In this document: piece by piece, positions 1-11,999 of the stretch
Layout: each line of letters opens with the position of its first letter
Numbering within the stretch: position 1 is the first letter of the stretch
Origin: Climacium dendroides
Lineage: Eukaryota > Streptophyta > Bryopsida > Hypnales > Climaciaceae
NCBI GenBank assembly: GCA_950106755.1
Contig: OX467082.1
Location: 17,918,001 to 17,982,000 of the forward strand
Length of the DNA: 64,000 bases
Reading direction: 5' to 3'
Program-made: the position numbers and the translations under genes
Notes under the pieces: model-generated
Seen by the model: the letters and a program-made list of their open reading frames with translations, nothing else
The model's database searches: none
Told to the model about the DNA's origin: nothing

Positions 1-779
1 CGCATGCATCAAGGACTCCCACTTTTGAACCACTTCTACCATTATCTTCATCATGTATTTATCCTACGCCACTACATATGCCTCTAGTACAACCATACAA
101 AAGCGGATTTTTTGACACTACTATGGACCAAATCATTGGCAGATTCGATCCTAATTTTGTTGACAATCAAGAACCGCTTGAACAAAATACAAACTCTAGT
201 GGAGAGGAATTATCAGAAGATGATTTTTATGAAGGTCAGTATGCTTATGACAAGATGAGGTCACTGGAAGAACTAATTTGATCTCCTGAGATGCTCCTCA
301 ATCACTGCAATGCAATGTAGGCCCAAGAACGCAGACAAGACAAGCGCCCTCTTCAACGTTGAAGTGACGTAGATGGTGGTGATGGAGTGTAGACTCATTG
401 GCTTCACAAGTCAATGGAGCGAGCTTTAGATAGTCCCTTTGACTTCAAATGGAACTAGACAGTGTTGCCAACCTGCCCTCGCCATGTCAGCATGCTAGAG
501 GTGATCTGCGTGACTGGGCCGGTCAGTGCGCCACTACTCCTTTGTACCCCTTCACTTTATTATTTATAAATTTCAAATGTACATTGTGCATTCGTTTCAT
601 GTACTAATGGTTTTAAACAAGCACATACAAAAATAAATTCTTATATATGCACCAACAAAATTTACACTTCATAATAATATGATTTTCTTTAGACATCTTC
701 AAGAGTCAAACTACAAAATTTAATTACTACTTTCTCTTCTTTTTTAAACTTAATATTTCCTCAAAAACTAAAATAATTT
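1..779. other. Unassigned AT-rich flank
   Basis: No gene is recognised here. A 67-codon plus-strand frame at 78-281 encodes an acidic Asp/Glu-rich peptide ending in a stop. It could be a remnant of the acidic N-terminus of the piggyBac relic that follows, but nothing proves this. The rest is AT-rich and has no clear repeat structure. Confidence 0.3.
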
Positions 780-1385
780 CTTTGAAAACATCAAAATTCC
801 TTTGAAACAAAAATGATTCCTTTGGAAATAATATTAATTCCTTTTAAAATATACTAATTCTTTTGGAAATAATAATGATAATTCTTTTCATAATATACTA
901 ATTTCTTTAGAAATAATAATTAAAATTCCTTTCAACAAACTAATTCCTTTGGAAATAATAATAATGATTCCTTTCAAAAGATACAAATTGCTTTGGAAAT
1001 AATAATTAGAATTCCTTTCAAAACATACTAATTCCTTTGGAAATAATAATAATAACCCTTTTCACAACATCCTAAATACCTTTGAAAAAAACTATTTGTT
1101 TGACAAGATAATACTTTCTTCGACTATAATAATTCTTGTACTAATTGTTTTGAAAACGTCATAATTCCATTGATAATACAATAATTCCTTTAAGAAAGCA
1201 GTAATTCCTTTGAAAAACTAATTGTTCTTCCACTTTAGTAATTCCTAGGAAAATTAATAATTCCTTTGCAAAAATAATAATTCCTTTGAAAACATAAGAA
1301 TTTATGTGGAAAAATAATAATTTCTCTGAAAAGTAGTAATTCCTCTGAAGAAATACTAATTGATTTGGAAAATGATAATGCCTTA
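780..1385. repeat. Degenerate AT-rich minisatellite (ATTCCTTTGRAAATAATAAT type)
   Basis: The phrase ATTCCTTTGAAA or ATTCCTTTGGAAATAATAAT recurs about every 20-40 bases through the whole stretch, with variable spacers. This is visible as more than fifteen imperfect copies. Frames on the minus strand here are low-complexity artefacts of the repeat, not genes. Confidence 0.8.
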
Positions 1386-1610
1386 GCAAACATAAAAAAA
1401 TAATTTATATTCTCAAATTTTGTATTTTCCTTGTATGATAAAATTTGCAAATTTTTAATTCATTATTGCAATCAAAGACCCCAAATTAGGTATGAGAGGT
1501 TACAAATAAACCCTAGAACTCCACTAAGTAGTTTTTTTACATGTACATGCAATCAAGCTAAGTGAAGGAGCCAAGTTCACTCGCAAAGCACTACCTAATA
1601 GTGAAGTCTT

Positions 1611-2290
1611 TTGTTTCCCTATGCAGATACACTGCCTAATCCAAACACTCGATCACATCATGTAATGTCTAAGCATGTTGCTCTATCTTATGACTATGAT
1701 AGCAATAATGATTTGGATTTACCAGAGTTGCAATTCAATGACAAAGACAAAGACGACAGTGGTAACATTGAAGACCAAAACAATGTGAAATATATTTATC
1801 GGGATGAAGCGTGGAATAAAATTTTTATGACATATGATCCAAATTCCATTGAGTTTCTTGGTGCACTTTCTTTCAATGTTTTTTGGCAATATTTTTGGAC
1901 ATTTTTGCAATTATTTCAAGTGTTTTGGCCTTTTAATGTCTTGTGAGACATAATCACGGAGACAACTCAATATGCCACTACTGTCAATGAGCATGGAAAT
2001 ACGAAGGGAGGTCCATCTTGGACACCTTGCTATGTGAAGGAATTGCAAGTTTTTATTGCAATCATTTTATATATGGATATGAAACAACAACCAAATCAGA
2101 AGACGTATTGGCATAAGAAGGGTTATATATTTCATTGTGAAACAATATCAAACCTTCTGTCCCGAAGTCACTTCATGTTACTAACAAAGTGTTTATACCT
2201 TACAAACCTGGAAAATTATGTGCATGATAAGTCCCTACTAGGATATGATAAAATGGGGCAGTGTGAGGTACTTTTTCACTAACTTTTACT
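1611..2290 (+). pseudogene. piggyBac transposase relic, N-terminal half
   Basis: The translation carries family landmarks of the piggyBac transposase (DDE_Tnp_1_7) in order. A tryptophan-containing segment precedes a region ending FLGALSF (about 1800-1870). After an in-frame stop near 1943 comes ETTQYA (about 1958-1975), matching the family's ETNxYA. Next is W-T-P...KELQVFIAIILYMDM (about 2015-2080), then a YWHKKG motif and SRSHFMLLTKCLYLTN (about 2100-2210), equivalent to the family's YW...F..IMSRNRFxLILRxLHFxD. The reading frame breaks near 1943 and ends near 2282, well before the catalytic domain, so the gene is dead. Its continuation lies at 4740-5830 in the same orientation. The true start is not identifiable. 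The family assignment rests on motif order, not on one residue match. Confidence 0.8.
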
Positions 2291-2445
2291 TTTTGTCAAG
2301 TACCAATAGTATAGGGGTTCATCCGTAGATAAGCCAATGTAGTCTATTGTTGGTGCATCTAATGTCACTTTTAAAGTAGATTTAGGTTATGTGTAAACTA
2401 ACTTTGTGAATCATACCTGAAAACTTTATTCTTACACTTCTATTT

Positions 2446-2471
2446 TCTTTCTTTCTTTCTTTCTTTCTTTT
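2446..2471. repeat. (CTTT)n microsatellite
   Basis: About six uninterrupted CTTT units. It lies just after the break in the piggyBac relic. Confidence 0.95.
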
Positions 2472-2479
2472 CCCTTATT

Positions 2480-4700
2480 CCCAGGTTCTCTCAATTTGGT
2501 GGACAGTCCATTACCACTAATGCAGACACAATGTTCTAAGAGTCCCGGTCCTATAAAGTATTCTAGGGTGGGCAACACATCTTGGGCAACACGTCAAGCT
2601 GGGCAACACGTCTTATACATAGATGCAGCCTATGACCTAATCATATATATACAAGATAATACTTTTAAAGTATACAAATAATTCGTTAATTAGTACCTTT
2701 TTATGTGTTGGGGCAATAGGGCCAGTAATTGCTCTTTATGAGCTTTTCGAATCTATGTGCAAAATGACTACACGTGGCAGTCTCAGTAGACAACACGTCC
2801 AGTATGCAAAGTATGAAATGTTTAGAACAAAGTACCAGATTCTTGGTCTTTGAACTTTCTCCTTTCTTCTAAGATTGGGCAACAAGTCTTAGGGCAACAA
2901 GACCAAAACCACGGGGTAAGTTGTTCCTAAAACATACAAAAATATTTATCAGCCACAAAGATTGCTAATTCTACAAATTCCGTCTTCTCAATTCTATGAC
3001 CTAGACCCAAACTAGGGGCACGGCCCTTGGGCTATTCAAAAAAGTTGAACCTTTATTTTAGTTTGCTCTGTTTTTGGTCAAATAATTAGGTTAAATCAAC
3101 CAAATCTATGCCCAAAACCATAGTTACAAACTTAAAATCAGCCCCTAAAACCTTGAAATTTAAATTTAAATGACCAAATGACCTAAAGCCATGGAAATCA
3201 ATCTTATGACCATGGCTGGTGACTTGAGACCATAGACCGTACCCTAAGACCGCGGGGGCAACATGTCCAATACTGTGGACTTCGTCAAAGTAACGAGGGC
3301 AACAAGTCTAAAGGACTGGGATTTCAAATCCCTAATTTCTTCTTATCGACGTCGAACTTGCGCATTGGGATTGTCTACGCGGATTCCTCTCAATTTCAAG
3401 CTGGATCTTATCTGGTTACAATTTCCCGAATGAATCTTGGATTCAAACTAATTTCAATTCTAATTCATGTCAATCCCGAGACACCTCCCAGTTTCGGATT
3501 GCAGAAGAATCAGAATTCTTGACCCAAGTGTAAACTGTTGCGTTGCCACAAGCTGCGATTGGCTTTTTGCACGGATTCTTCAATTCATGCTCCAATTGAT
3601 TAAGCTCTTCGTCTTCAGGTTTGGCTTCTCTTGGATTATCAACCAATCATGGCATACATTGGATTAAATCTTGAATCATAACTTCAATCAGCGGCTTAAA
3701 ACATTGAAACCGCGTCGAAACTGTCTTCAATTTTCTGCAAGGATTCAAATTTGTACATCAAACCCTAAGCACGATTGGGTCACACAAATTTCCAACCTTA
3801 ATACCCGTGAATGAAACACAGTAATTGTGAATCACTCCCTTCTTTGTCACTGGTGTTGATTTCTCCACTCTCACACTCTTGAGTTCGAATCTTGAAATTG
3901 TTGGTGGAAATCTCTAATTGCTTCCTTGCAATCTGCAGCGACCTCTGAGCAATCCTTCAGACATCCGTTTACAGCTCTCCAAAAATTCCCAAGATTGGCC
4001 GCAAAGAAATCTCACATTGCTGCAATTCTCACACTTTGATCGCCCACATGCTCACGTTTGGTCGGAATTGCTACAACAGTTTTCCGCCACCAGAATGTTT
4101 CAACACAATTTTTAATTTTAAAATGAACAAATTACCAATCCAAAAGGACCAGAATACGCAATTGCAATGATTATCAAAACACACATTCATAGTTTACAAA
4201 ATCGAACACTCGAATGCACAGACAAAGCACACAGAATAACAAATTTGCACAAAAGAATTTTTCAATTATAAATCGCCAAAAACAAAATACAGACATGTGC
4301 TTCTTCCTGAATGCATAGTCAAAGAAGGAAGAAAATTTTTATTTTTTTATGTCTTTAAAAGTCAAGAAGAAGGCTCATGCCTTTTCCAATCGTTTTTTCT
4401 CGTTTTTCATCCAATTTGATGCCTCGTTCATCCATGTTTGTAGCTCATTCATCTTTTTGGCACCTTTTGGAATTTCCCATCCATCTATGCAATTTTCATC
4501 CATTCGGTATTTCATCCATCCAAACTGCCCTATTTACACTACATAAAGTTTGAAGATTGCTTTTTGGATTACTTTTAGCTACTTTATGCTTTTTAGTGTT
4601 TTTAGCCTACTTTTAAGCTATTTTTCCTACTTTTTAGACTACTTTCTACATACTTTTCCAATAAAAACTAAAAAATAACCTAAAAACCGAAATCTTTATT
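2480..4700. other. About 2.2 kb of unassigned sequence splitting the piggyBac relic
   Basis: This stretch separates the two transposase halves. It contains no convincing coding region. Between about 2570 and 3310 the motif GGGCAACA(C/A)GTC or close variants recurs at least seven times (near 2573, 2589, 2606, 2877, 2893, 3258 and 3296). The portion 3340-4560 is not repeated elsewhere in the window as far as I can see. It may be a nested insertion or an internal part of the original element. Confidence 0.5.
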
Positions 4701-4739
4701 CTACAGACAGCTACGGTGGTTGATTACAACAATTCAAAA

Positions 4740-5830
4740 TAGTTGTGAACAATCTTGGAATGTTAGCAAATTTGGCAATGTTGATGAGATGATGATTAGA
4801 TATAAAGTCACATAACTACCCCGCTAGGCAATACATGCCGCAAACGCCATAAAAGTGGAGAATCAAAGTATGGTACCTAGCTGATTCAATTTCAAAATTT
4901 GATTCAAATTTTGAAGTAAGGATCTAGCTCTTGTAAATGATATAAGAGTCCCTCATGGACAAGGGAGATTGGCATACAATGTTGTATTGCATCTACTAAC
5001 CTCAAATGAAGGGCGAGGTCATGTAATAGCCATGGATAATTTCTATTCTAGAATACCATTGTTCCAAGAATTATTGGAGAAGGGCATATATTCAACTAGG
5101 ATTGTTTGAGCAAATAGAGTTGGTTTCCTTTTGGTGCTAAAAAATACAAAGGCTTTTGCTAAAAGTGCACAAAGCACTTTGGAATGGTGATTGCATGAGT
5201 CTAGGTCAATCAACGCTATAGTATGGAAGGATAAGAAGCTGGTTCTCATTTTTTCAATACATATGGTACCCTTGCAATTACCTTGTCAGTTTCCTATCGC
5301 TAGTGTTCCACGTCAAAATGGTGCAATACAAGAAAATATTCAAACATTGCCAATCCACTTAGAATATGCTACACACATGAGAGGCGTAGATATGGTAAAC
5401 CATTTGCGAGCATCTTATACTTGTTAGACCTTATCCTACAAGTGGTGGCACCGGGTTTCCTTTTTTAATGATCAATACAACAATTGTGAACATGTACATC
5501 ATTTACCTTGACAAGTGCAAGCAACAAGATCTTCCATGTTGACCCATGATGCATTTGCAATTTAGAATCCAATTATGTGAGGCTCTCACACATAACTGGA
5601 ATCCCAAGCCACGTAAACTAGATCCACAACGACATCAAAAAGTTTGTTATCTGGCAACTAATTCAATGAAAGGTCTGTGTGTTGTATGTAATGATGGCTC
5701 ACAGCCGGTGGAACGTTCACATACATATTGTCCATCATGTAACAATAAGTTCATGTGTTGACGTCCAAGCTGCTTCCAACAATACCATGAAAGACTTTGG
5801 TGAAGCAATGTTAATGAATGTAAGTGCATA
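4740..5830 (+). pseudogene. piggyBac transposase relic, catalytic and zinc-ribbon half
   Basis: This half carries the DDE core and the C-terminal cysteine-rich domain. NVDEMMIRYK starts at 4777, with the first Asp at 4783-4785. A degraded YMP.KP.KWGIKVW-like block follows at about 4830-4880. AMDNFYSRIPLF has its second Asp at 5035-5037. WKDKK follows at 5224, and RGVDMVNH has its third catalytic Asp at 5389-5391. Near 5680-5800 a zinc-ribbon reads CVVCND...HTYCPSC...FMC, then CFQQYHERLW in another phase. In-frame stops occur at about 5107 (TGA) and 5424 (TAG), with at least one frameshift at 5760, so it is a pseudogene. All the catalytic aspartates can still be read, which suggests moderate rather than ancient decay. 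The two halves together approximate a full piggyBac protein. No flanking terminal repeats were found. Confidence 0.85.
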
Positions 5831-5869
5831 CAATGAAATCCACTTGATGACATCCATTCTTTATTTTTG

Positions 5870-6830
5870 AACATTATCATTTGGTATAGAATAAATAGTG
5901 CATTGTATAAAAGGTGGGCTACTAATAAATTACACAATACAAACATTTATCACATATGCAAGAATTGATACTAATAATTTTTGGCTCCTCTTATTTCTAG
6001 AGCTTCTTAAGTATTTTAGTTGTAAAGTTAGAATGTGCATGTTTTTGTATATATTGTATATCCTCAATTGAAATGATGAGCAACCTTCATAGTATGCTGT
6101 TTGTGGAACTATGTGGAAATGAGGTAGTACATTGGATGAGTCTCCATTGTGAACAAGTATGAGAACGTGAATTTGGGTTTGAGAACAAAGGGGAATGGAA
6201 TGAGAACAAAGGGGAACATGGCAAAGCTTGTCCACCATCTGCAATAAGGACGGATGCTTGTCGCCGGCCTCAGTCCCTATACAACCTAGTCAAGGAAGGC
6301 TAGAGGATGGATATGTAGTAAGGGCATGTCAAGGGGCATCTGACATGCTTGTTCGTCCTGTCCAACCATCCTTCCCATGCACAAGGATGATGGGAAGGAC
6401 CCGGCATTCGCAGTTGGCACTGCCCTTCAATAGCCCAAGTCAAAATGTGAACTAAGTATTTTTGGAGTCATATTTTTTGCCTTTATGTATTTTTAAAATT
6501 TTTCACAATATTGTAGCATAAGGACATGTCTCTATATGCATTATTTGAATTTTCATTATTCACATTTTTGAAATGTACAAAAAAGTTGCAATTTGTCCTA
6601 GTGCATATGCATCTTCTAGCACCTTCTTGGATTACAAGATTTTTTTCTATATGTTCCTACTCTCAAATTGATTTGAAAATTGTTTCACACATACCTAATA
6701 TGGTCTTGTACATGGAAAAATAAAAACTCAACTTCATGTAGAGCAAGTTTTTCTTTCTAAGGTTGGTCAAAGATAAGTTCAAATTTTGGGCAAGAAAGAA
6801 AAAAACTTTTCTTCTTGCTTTGGAAGCTCA
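5870..6830. other. Spacer, no gene recognised
   Basis: AT-rich, with a less AT-rich patch at 6230-6450. Short frames here lack recognisable domains, and none is conserved with another part of the window. Confidence 0.4.
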
Positions 6831-6839
6831 TATCTTATA

Positions 6840-7018
6840 CCTAACTAGTATAAGAATGTGTGGAAAAAATTTCTGAAATTTTGACCTCATAGATTACAAG
6901 ATACCTGCGTTTAACCCCAATTTTCAAAAATTTTACTCTTTGCTATAGAAATGGCAATTTTGAGTGTTTTGGGGTAGAAAAAAGGTCTTGGTCCTTTAGG
7001 GATTAATCTCTAAAGTTC
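6840..7018. mobile_element. Remnant of TTAA/CCC terminal-repeat family, two termini abutting on one TTAA
   Basis: GGTCCTTTAGGGA (to 7002) is a right terminus of the family described at 38657-39559. It is followed by TTAA (7003-7006) and then TCTCTAAAGTTCC, a left-type terminus. Upstream, 6850-6920 (a 'tgaaattttgacc..atagattacaagata' stretch) matches internal sequence of the copy at 47520-47580. The outer ends are not found, so this is a deleted or nested remnant. Confidence 0.6.
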
Positions 7019-7229
7019 CATTGTTCTTATTAGGGACAAAATGGATTTAGTTGGTGTGTAAAGAATTGAGTGTTTGGAACGTGTTGACATTGTTAGAACT
7101 TCTCTTCTTTCCCTCCCTCCTTCTAATTTGGGTCTAACTTCTCTCTTCCCCAATACTAATTTGTTGGATTTTAACAATTAGGGATTGAAAACCAAAGTTT
7201 TTGAAGAGCTAGGGTAGGTTTGAGGACCA

Positions 7230-7900
7230 ACAAGAGCTGTTTGTCGGGTTGGAGTAGCAAGCGTCGCTCAGTGCTCTATCTGTCAGTGGAGAAGCCCATA
7301 GGAGGGTCCGCCTAATGGACCATCACAAGCTTGAATGAGGGGAGCTCTTCTATCCATCCAATTGGTTGAAAACTCACCTCCCGCCCTGACTGAGTCGGGG
7401 GGATCAATGCCTCGGCTCAGCTAGGGTCCCCCTCGGGCCGGACGGGGGTTCAAAGCCCTGTCCCCACCTAGGGAGAGGGTCGGCTCTGGCCAAACCTGAC
7501 CAAGGGTTTGGCCTCCCCGGATGGTCTTGACCCTAGATAGGAAGTGGTGGTCCTGTCTAGCCCCAAACTCCTTGAGAGTTTGGAAATTTTTGGAAAAAAA
7601 TGAACATTGGACGTGAATTTTTCACCCATGAAACTTTAAAAACTAAAATTGGACAAAACCAAAACTACACTTGGGTTTATAACCCAAAATTTTCCTAGGT
7701 TCAAAGCTTTGCCATGGATGGGGAATTTCACAAATTTGAAAAAAAAACTAAAACCAAGGGGGTTCAAAGCTTTGTTGTGATTTCTAAAACAACCAAAAAT
7801 TCTATAAAGTCAAGTCCTCACGAGTTCAAAGCTCTGCCATGAGTTGGGCAAATGGGAAAATAACCTCTAAAATCATTCCTCACAAAGTCAAAGCTTTGCC
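7230..7900. repeat. GC-rich patch and degenerate TTCAAAGCTTTGCC repeats
   Basis: 7380-7560 is strikingly G/C-rich compared with its surroundings. From 7448 onward the phrase GTTCAAAGC(T/C)(T/C)TGCC or a close variant recurs near 7448, 7688, 7763, 7824 and 7884, mostly about 60-75 bases apart. I see no coding potential and cannot class the source element. Confidence 0.6.
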
Positions 7901-10900
7901 ATCCCAAATGGGACAAGGAATTTATTAAACACAAAAGAAAAAAAACACTTGTTAGTACAAACTATAAGTGTTAATACAATGATAAAAAATACTCAAAACA
8001 AGTTAGTACTTCAAGATAAACACAAGAAGTTAGACACTAGATGCTCCCCTAAGTGGCATAGCCAATCACAAGGGGAGGGGCTCTAGGATTAGTACAAGTT
8101 AGTACAAAACTAAAAAAACACTTCAAAACTCAACAAAACCAACAAAAAAACTCTTCCAAAAACACAACAAAAGTTAGCAAACTTTGAAGGGACTCCAATG
8201 TCCTTCAAAGTTCAACAAAAACACAACTAGAAGCTTAAAATGTTCTAAAATACACACTTGCAACAACTTGAATCAAACTTGACCAAAAATCCAATTAAAT
8301 GAACCAACATGGATGCGTGGCCAAAAAATGGCTACAAGGGGTGAGAAGAGAGGAGAAAGGGTGACCTTTTATACTCTTCTAAGGTCAGACACCTCCTCTA
8401 ATTTTCTCATGGTAATCTTATCATTTAGGACTTTCATCCTAATTTACCAATTTTAACTTTTTACGCTGGTTCATTTTCTAACTTTTGGAAATTAACTCCA
8501 AATCACAAATGGATTGCGCCATTGGCTTTAGAAGTCCATTTTTAATTTATGAAAACCTCCCACACCTTTTTCATACGCTAAAAAACCACTAAAAGCTAGG
8601 TCCCAAAACGGGTAAAAATTCAACTTTTGGAGGTTGACTTTTCTGGAGAAAGTAACTAGCCTAAGATCTCAAGTAAGTATGAGGGAGTAAGAAAAGACTC
8701 CACTTTGACCTCAATCCAATTCCGTATGCTCCTGATACACCAATCAACTCCACGTTTAATCTTTAATTTTACCAATCTTGGAGGATCTTGTCAATTTTGA
8801 GTCTTTTGATTATCAGAATGCCACGAAACTTGTTAAAGCTCATTATTAACATAAAAGAAGCTATAATAATTTTTAGTGAGATTTTGACGTAGCTTGGATA
8901 ATTTCTAGGAATTTTTCATTATGACTTTCAAAAGTTGACCGCTTGGAAAAAGATCTTTTGGAGATCAGAAAAAATCAAGAATTTTCATGGAACCTCTCAT
9001 GGAATTTTACAAGAGAGGTGCAAGCTCATATTTTTATTTTGCACATCTAAAGAAAGAGAATCAAATCCCACTATCTCCTTTAACTTCTGATAACCAGGAA
9101 ATTTTCCAAATGGAAGGGAATTTTGGAGAACTGATTGCGCCTAAACCCTAAACCCTAGAAATATGATAGAATAATAAAACTTATATTTATGTTCAATTTG
9201 AATTTAGGATCTGATAGTAGAGGTTTAGAAGTTTCCGAAAAGATAAAATACATAGAAAACCGACTTAAAATGAGAAAGATATTAGTAGATGAAATTTTGA
9301 ACTGGAAATGGATGAAACTTAGGAAATCTCATCCAAAAAGAACAAAAAATGAAACTAAGATAGAATTAAAAACCCAAGGTTTAAAAAGAAAAAAAAAATG
9401 AATTTTGAATTATAGATTAAGAGAAAACCGCGAATGAAGTTTGAAAAGCCAATTAGTGGTCAAACTTCATCCATCAATAACTCTTTGTAATTCTAAGAGT
9501 GATATCAATCTAAAAATTTAAAATTAATACCTACAAGAAGAAAATATGAAATTGCTAAATATAATAAATTAACAAAGTTTGTTCAATCATTTGTTTATTT
9601 GTATTTTAAATTGTAATTAAGGATGTTTTGTACATATTAAATACACCTAGGCACTATACAAAGATACATTGCTTGAAAGGCATAGTGGATGGACGCTTAG
9701 GCACTCAACAGCATAAAAAACTAAAATTGAACAAGAACCTGGTTGTGTATAGTTATTTATCAAGGGTGGATAAATAAACGCTCACATAATTCATGCCAAA
9801 TATTTCCAAATTTCTAAATGATTTTGAATTTGATACATGTTGAAGATTCCAAGCACCTCAAATTCGCCTCAAAATTTTGATTTTTAAAAAAAAGATCTAA
9901 AACACTTGATTCTCATTCAAGTGTTGGAGGTCAAAGCAACTCTTTAAATAGTTAACAACCTAGAGAACAAGCTTGAAACGGCCCTTCCTTGGCTTCAAAT
10001 CTCTTCTAATGTTACAAATTTTTTGTCTCACTTTGTCTATAACTACAAAAGTTTGTTCTTTCATATTCTCATCCAAACACTAGACAAGGACTTTGCGCAT
10101 CTACTTTGACAACCACATCATGCCCCTAATCTTATGCCTAATGCAATTGCTTCTTACCATGTTATTGCACCACAATGGCAAATTTGGATGCTTAATTAAC
10201 CTTTAATGACTAAGAAGCCCAAATTGGGCTTCACATTTTAAAGCAATTTTGAAAAGTTTATATCGGATTTTTTTAATTTATTATAATAATTATTTACTTA
10301 AACCAATGCATGAAATGTCTTCACTCAAGCTAATGATATAATAAAAAAATTTATTTCCATTAAATTTTCTATAATATAATCTATCAAAGTATGCAACTTA
10401 AAATCATGAATTTTTAGTATGTAAAGGGTTAATTGTTGATCAATTGTGTACAACAACGACAACTCTTTATTTTGGGTGACTCCACGACTACCTTGCAATT
10501 ATTCCTCTTCCTTCACTACTTGTTTTCCTTGATTTGCACTCAAATCTTCTTCCTTTTCCAATCACTTCTATTGATTCACCTTCTCCACTTTACTCCAATT
10601 TCAGCTTGATTTGTGGAGGCCTTATATTTAACCCAATAGCAAGACATCAAGAAAGAACACCAATAGTTATAGTATAAGTAAATTTGTAATGCCACATTCT
10701 TTGTATATCCCATTTGTTCCATATTCTTTGCAATTTCCTTCATTGCATCTTTGTTTCCTTTTCCATTTCTTTATCACTATTCCATTTTACTTTCACTATT
10801 CTTTTTCATTGCCTTCGACTTAGACAAATCCATTTCAGTTGAAGACTTCATACTCCCAATTTATTTTAAGTTTTTTTCATACATCATTTGGTTAGTTATT

Positions 10901-10986
10901 CTTTTTGTCATCTATTTTCTTCCACTAGGGATTTTCTTGTTTCTAGTTTGATGCTTATGGGATTACTTTTTGCTCACTAGATTCTA
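7901..10986. other. AT-rich spacer, no gene recognised
   Basis: About 3 kb without a supported gene. It contains a short telobox-like CCTAAACCCTAAACCCTA at about 9143-9160. The small frames at 9189-9401 and 10751-10951 are low-complexity (Lys-rich and Phe/Leu-rich) and show no domain. Confidence 0.4.
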
Positions 10987-11990
10987 ATGTGGACAAGGAC
11001 ATTGAGTGACAATGAGAGATCTTTAATTGTTGGGGTGCTTCAAGGTGGGATGAAATGCAAAGACATTGTCAAATTAATGAAAATGCCCCATTCTATTGTG
11101 TCTACTACCTTGACAAAGTGGAAAAAATCTAGATGCATTGCAACTTAGAAATCAAGACCTCAGCCTCAAAAGTTATTGAATCATGTTCTAAAAGATCCAT
11201 CTTGGCTTGTCAATCATGATCAATGCCAACTTTGGGAATGCTTGTAGCAACATTTTGAATGCATAAGAATACCATCCAAATGTATATCTATAGGCTTGGT
11301 TTTGGGAATTGTGTGGCTCCTAAAACCCTACATCAGTATAGAATATAGAGCTATAAGATTGGCATTTGCTTGTAAACATTGTCATTGGATAGATCAAGAT
11401 AAGAGGAAAGTCATTTGGATAGATAAGTTGTCATTTGAACTTGGAAAGGACTCTAGGTGGATTAGAGTTGGAAAAAAGTACATGAAAGATATGCATTGAA
11501 CTATCTCTCACCTAATTTTAATTCTAGATGAACATTAGTGATGGTTTGTAGGGCCTTTATAGGATTTGACAAATGCATGTTCATTGGTCTTTATGTGTCA
11601 AGGTAATGAAGTGCAAATGATTTTGTTTAGAATGATTATGAGGGTACATTGAACATGTTCTACTTTGTGTATGATCAACCTCATAAACTTATACATATAG
11701 AAGACAATGCCCTAGTCCATTGTAATAAAGTTCTTGAAATATGGAGGCAAGCTCAAAAGATGAAGAAATTAGATTGGCCTTTGAATTCATCCAACTTAAA
11801 TTCTGTAGAGAATTTGTGGAAGATAGTTAAAGGTCTACATGCAACACCAAAACATACCAAACAAGAAACAAGAAATGATCCAAAGAATTCAAGGAATATG
11901 GGATGAAGTATCTCTACAACAACTACAAAGGTTGATTTTGAACATGCCCAATTGAATGCAAGCAATAATTTCGGTGAAGGGTGGTAGTAC
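10987..11990 (+). pseudogene. Tc1-type (DD34E) transposase relic
   Basis: The plus-strand frames reproduce a Tc1/mariner transposase in order. From the ATG at 10987 there is a helix-turn-helix region (LSDNERSLIVGVLQ, then IVSTTLTKWKK) ending in a stop near 11150. A linker and second HTH follow at about 11160-11330. RLAFACKHCHW then VIWIDKLSFELGK (about 11360-11450) holds the first catalytic Asp. IEDNALVH (about 11696) holds the second Asp. LDWPLNSSNLNSVENLW (about 11774-11825) holds the catalytic Glu. A C-terminal IWDEVSLQQLQ...GGSTKW stretch ends near 12000. Counting from the Asp of EDN to the Glu of VENLW gives 34 intervening residues, the DD34E signature of Tc1 proper rather than the DD39D of typical plant mariners. 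Several stops and at least two frameshifts make it non-functional. No terminal inverted repeats were found. Confidence 0.88.
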
Positions 11991-11999
11991 TAAATGGTA

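Noticed and set aside
1159..1450. Two minus-strand frames rich in Phe/Ile/Leu
   Set aside because: They translate the AT-rich minisatellite, and the peptides are themselves repeats of the same phrase.
3860..3885. GAGTTCGAATCTTG as a tRNA T-loop
   Set aside because: No A-box or acceptor stem at the right distance.
9143..9160. CCCTAAACCCTAA run as a possible telomere end
   Set aside because: Only two to three units, as at 14502 and 19898. Short interstitial teloboxes are common near plant genes.
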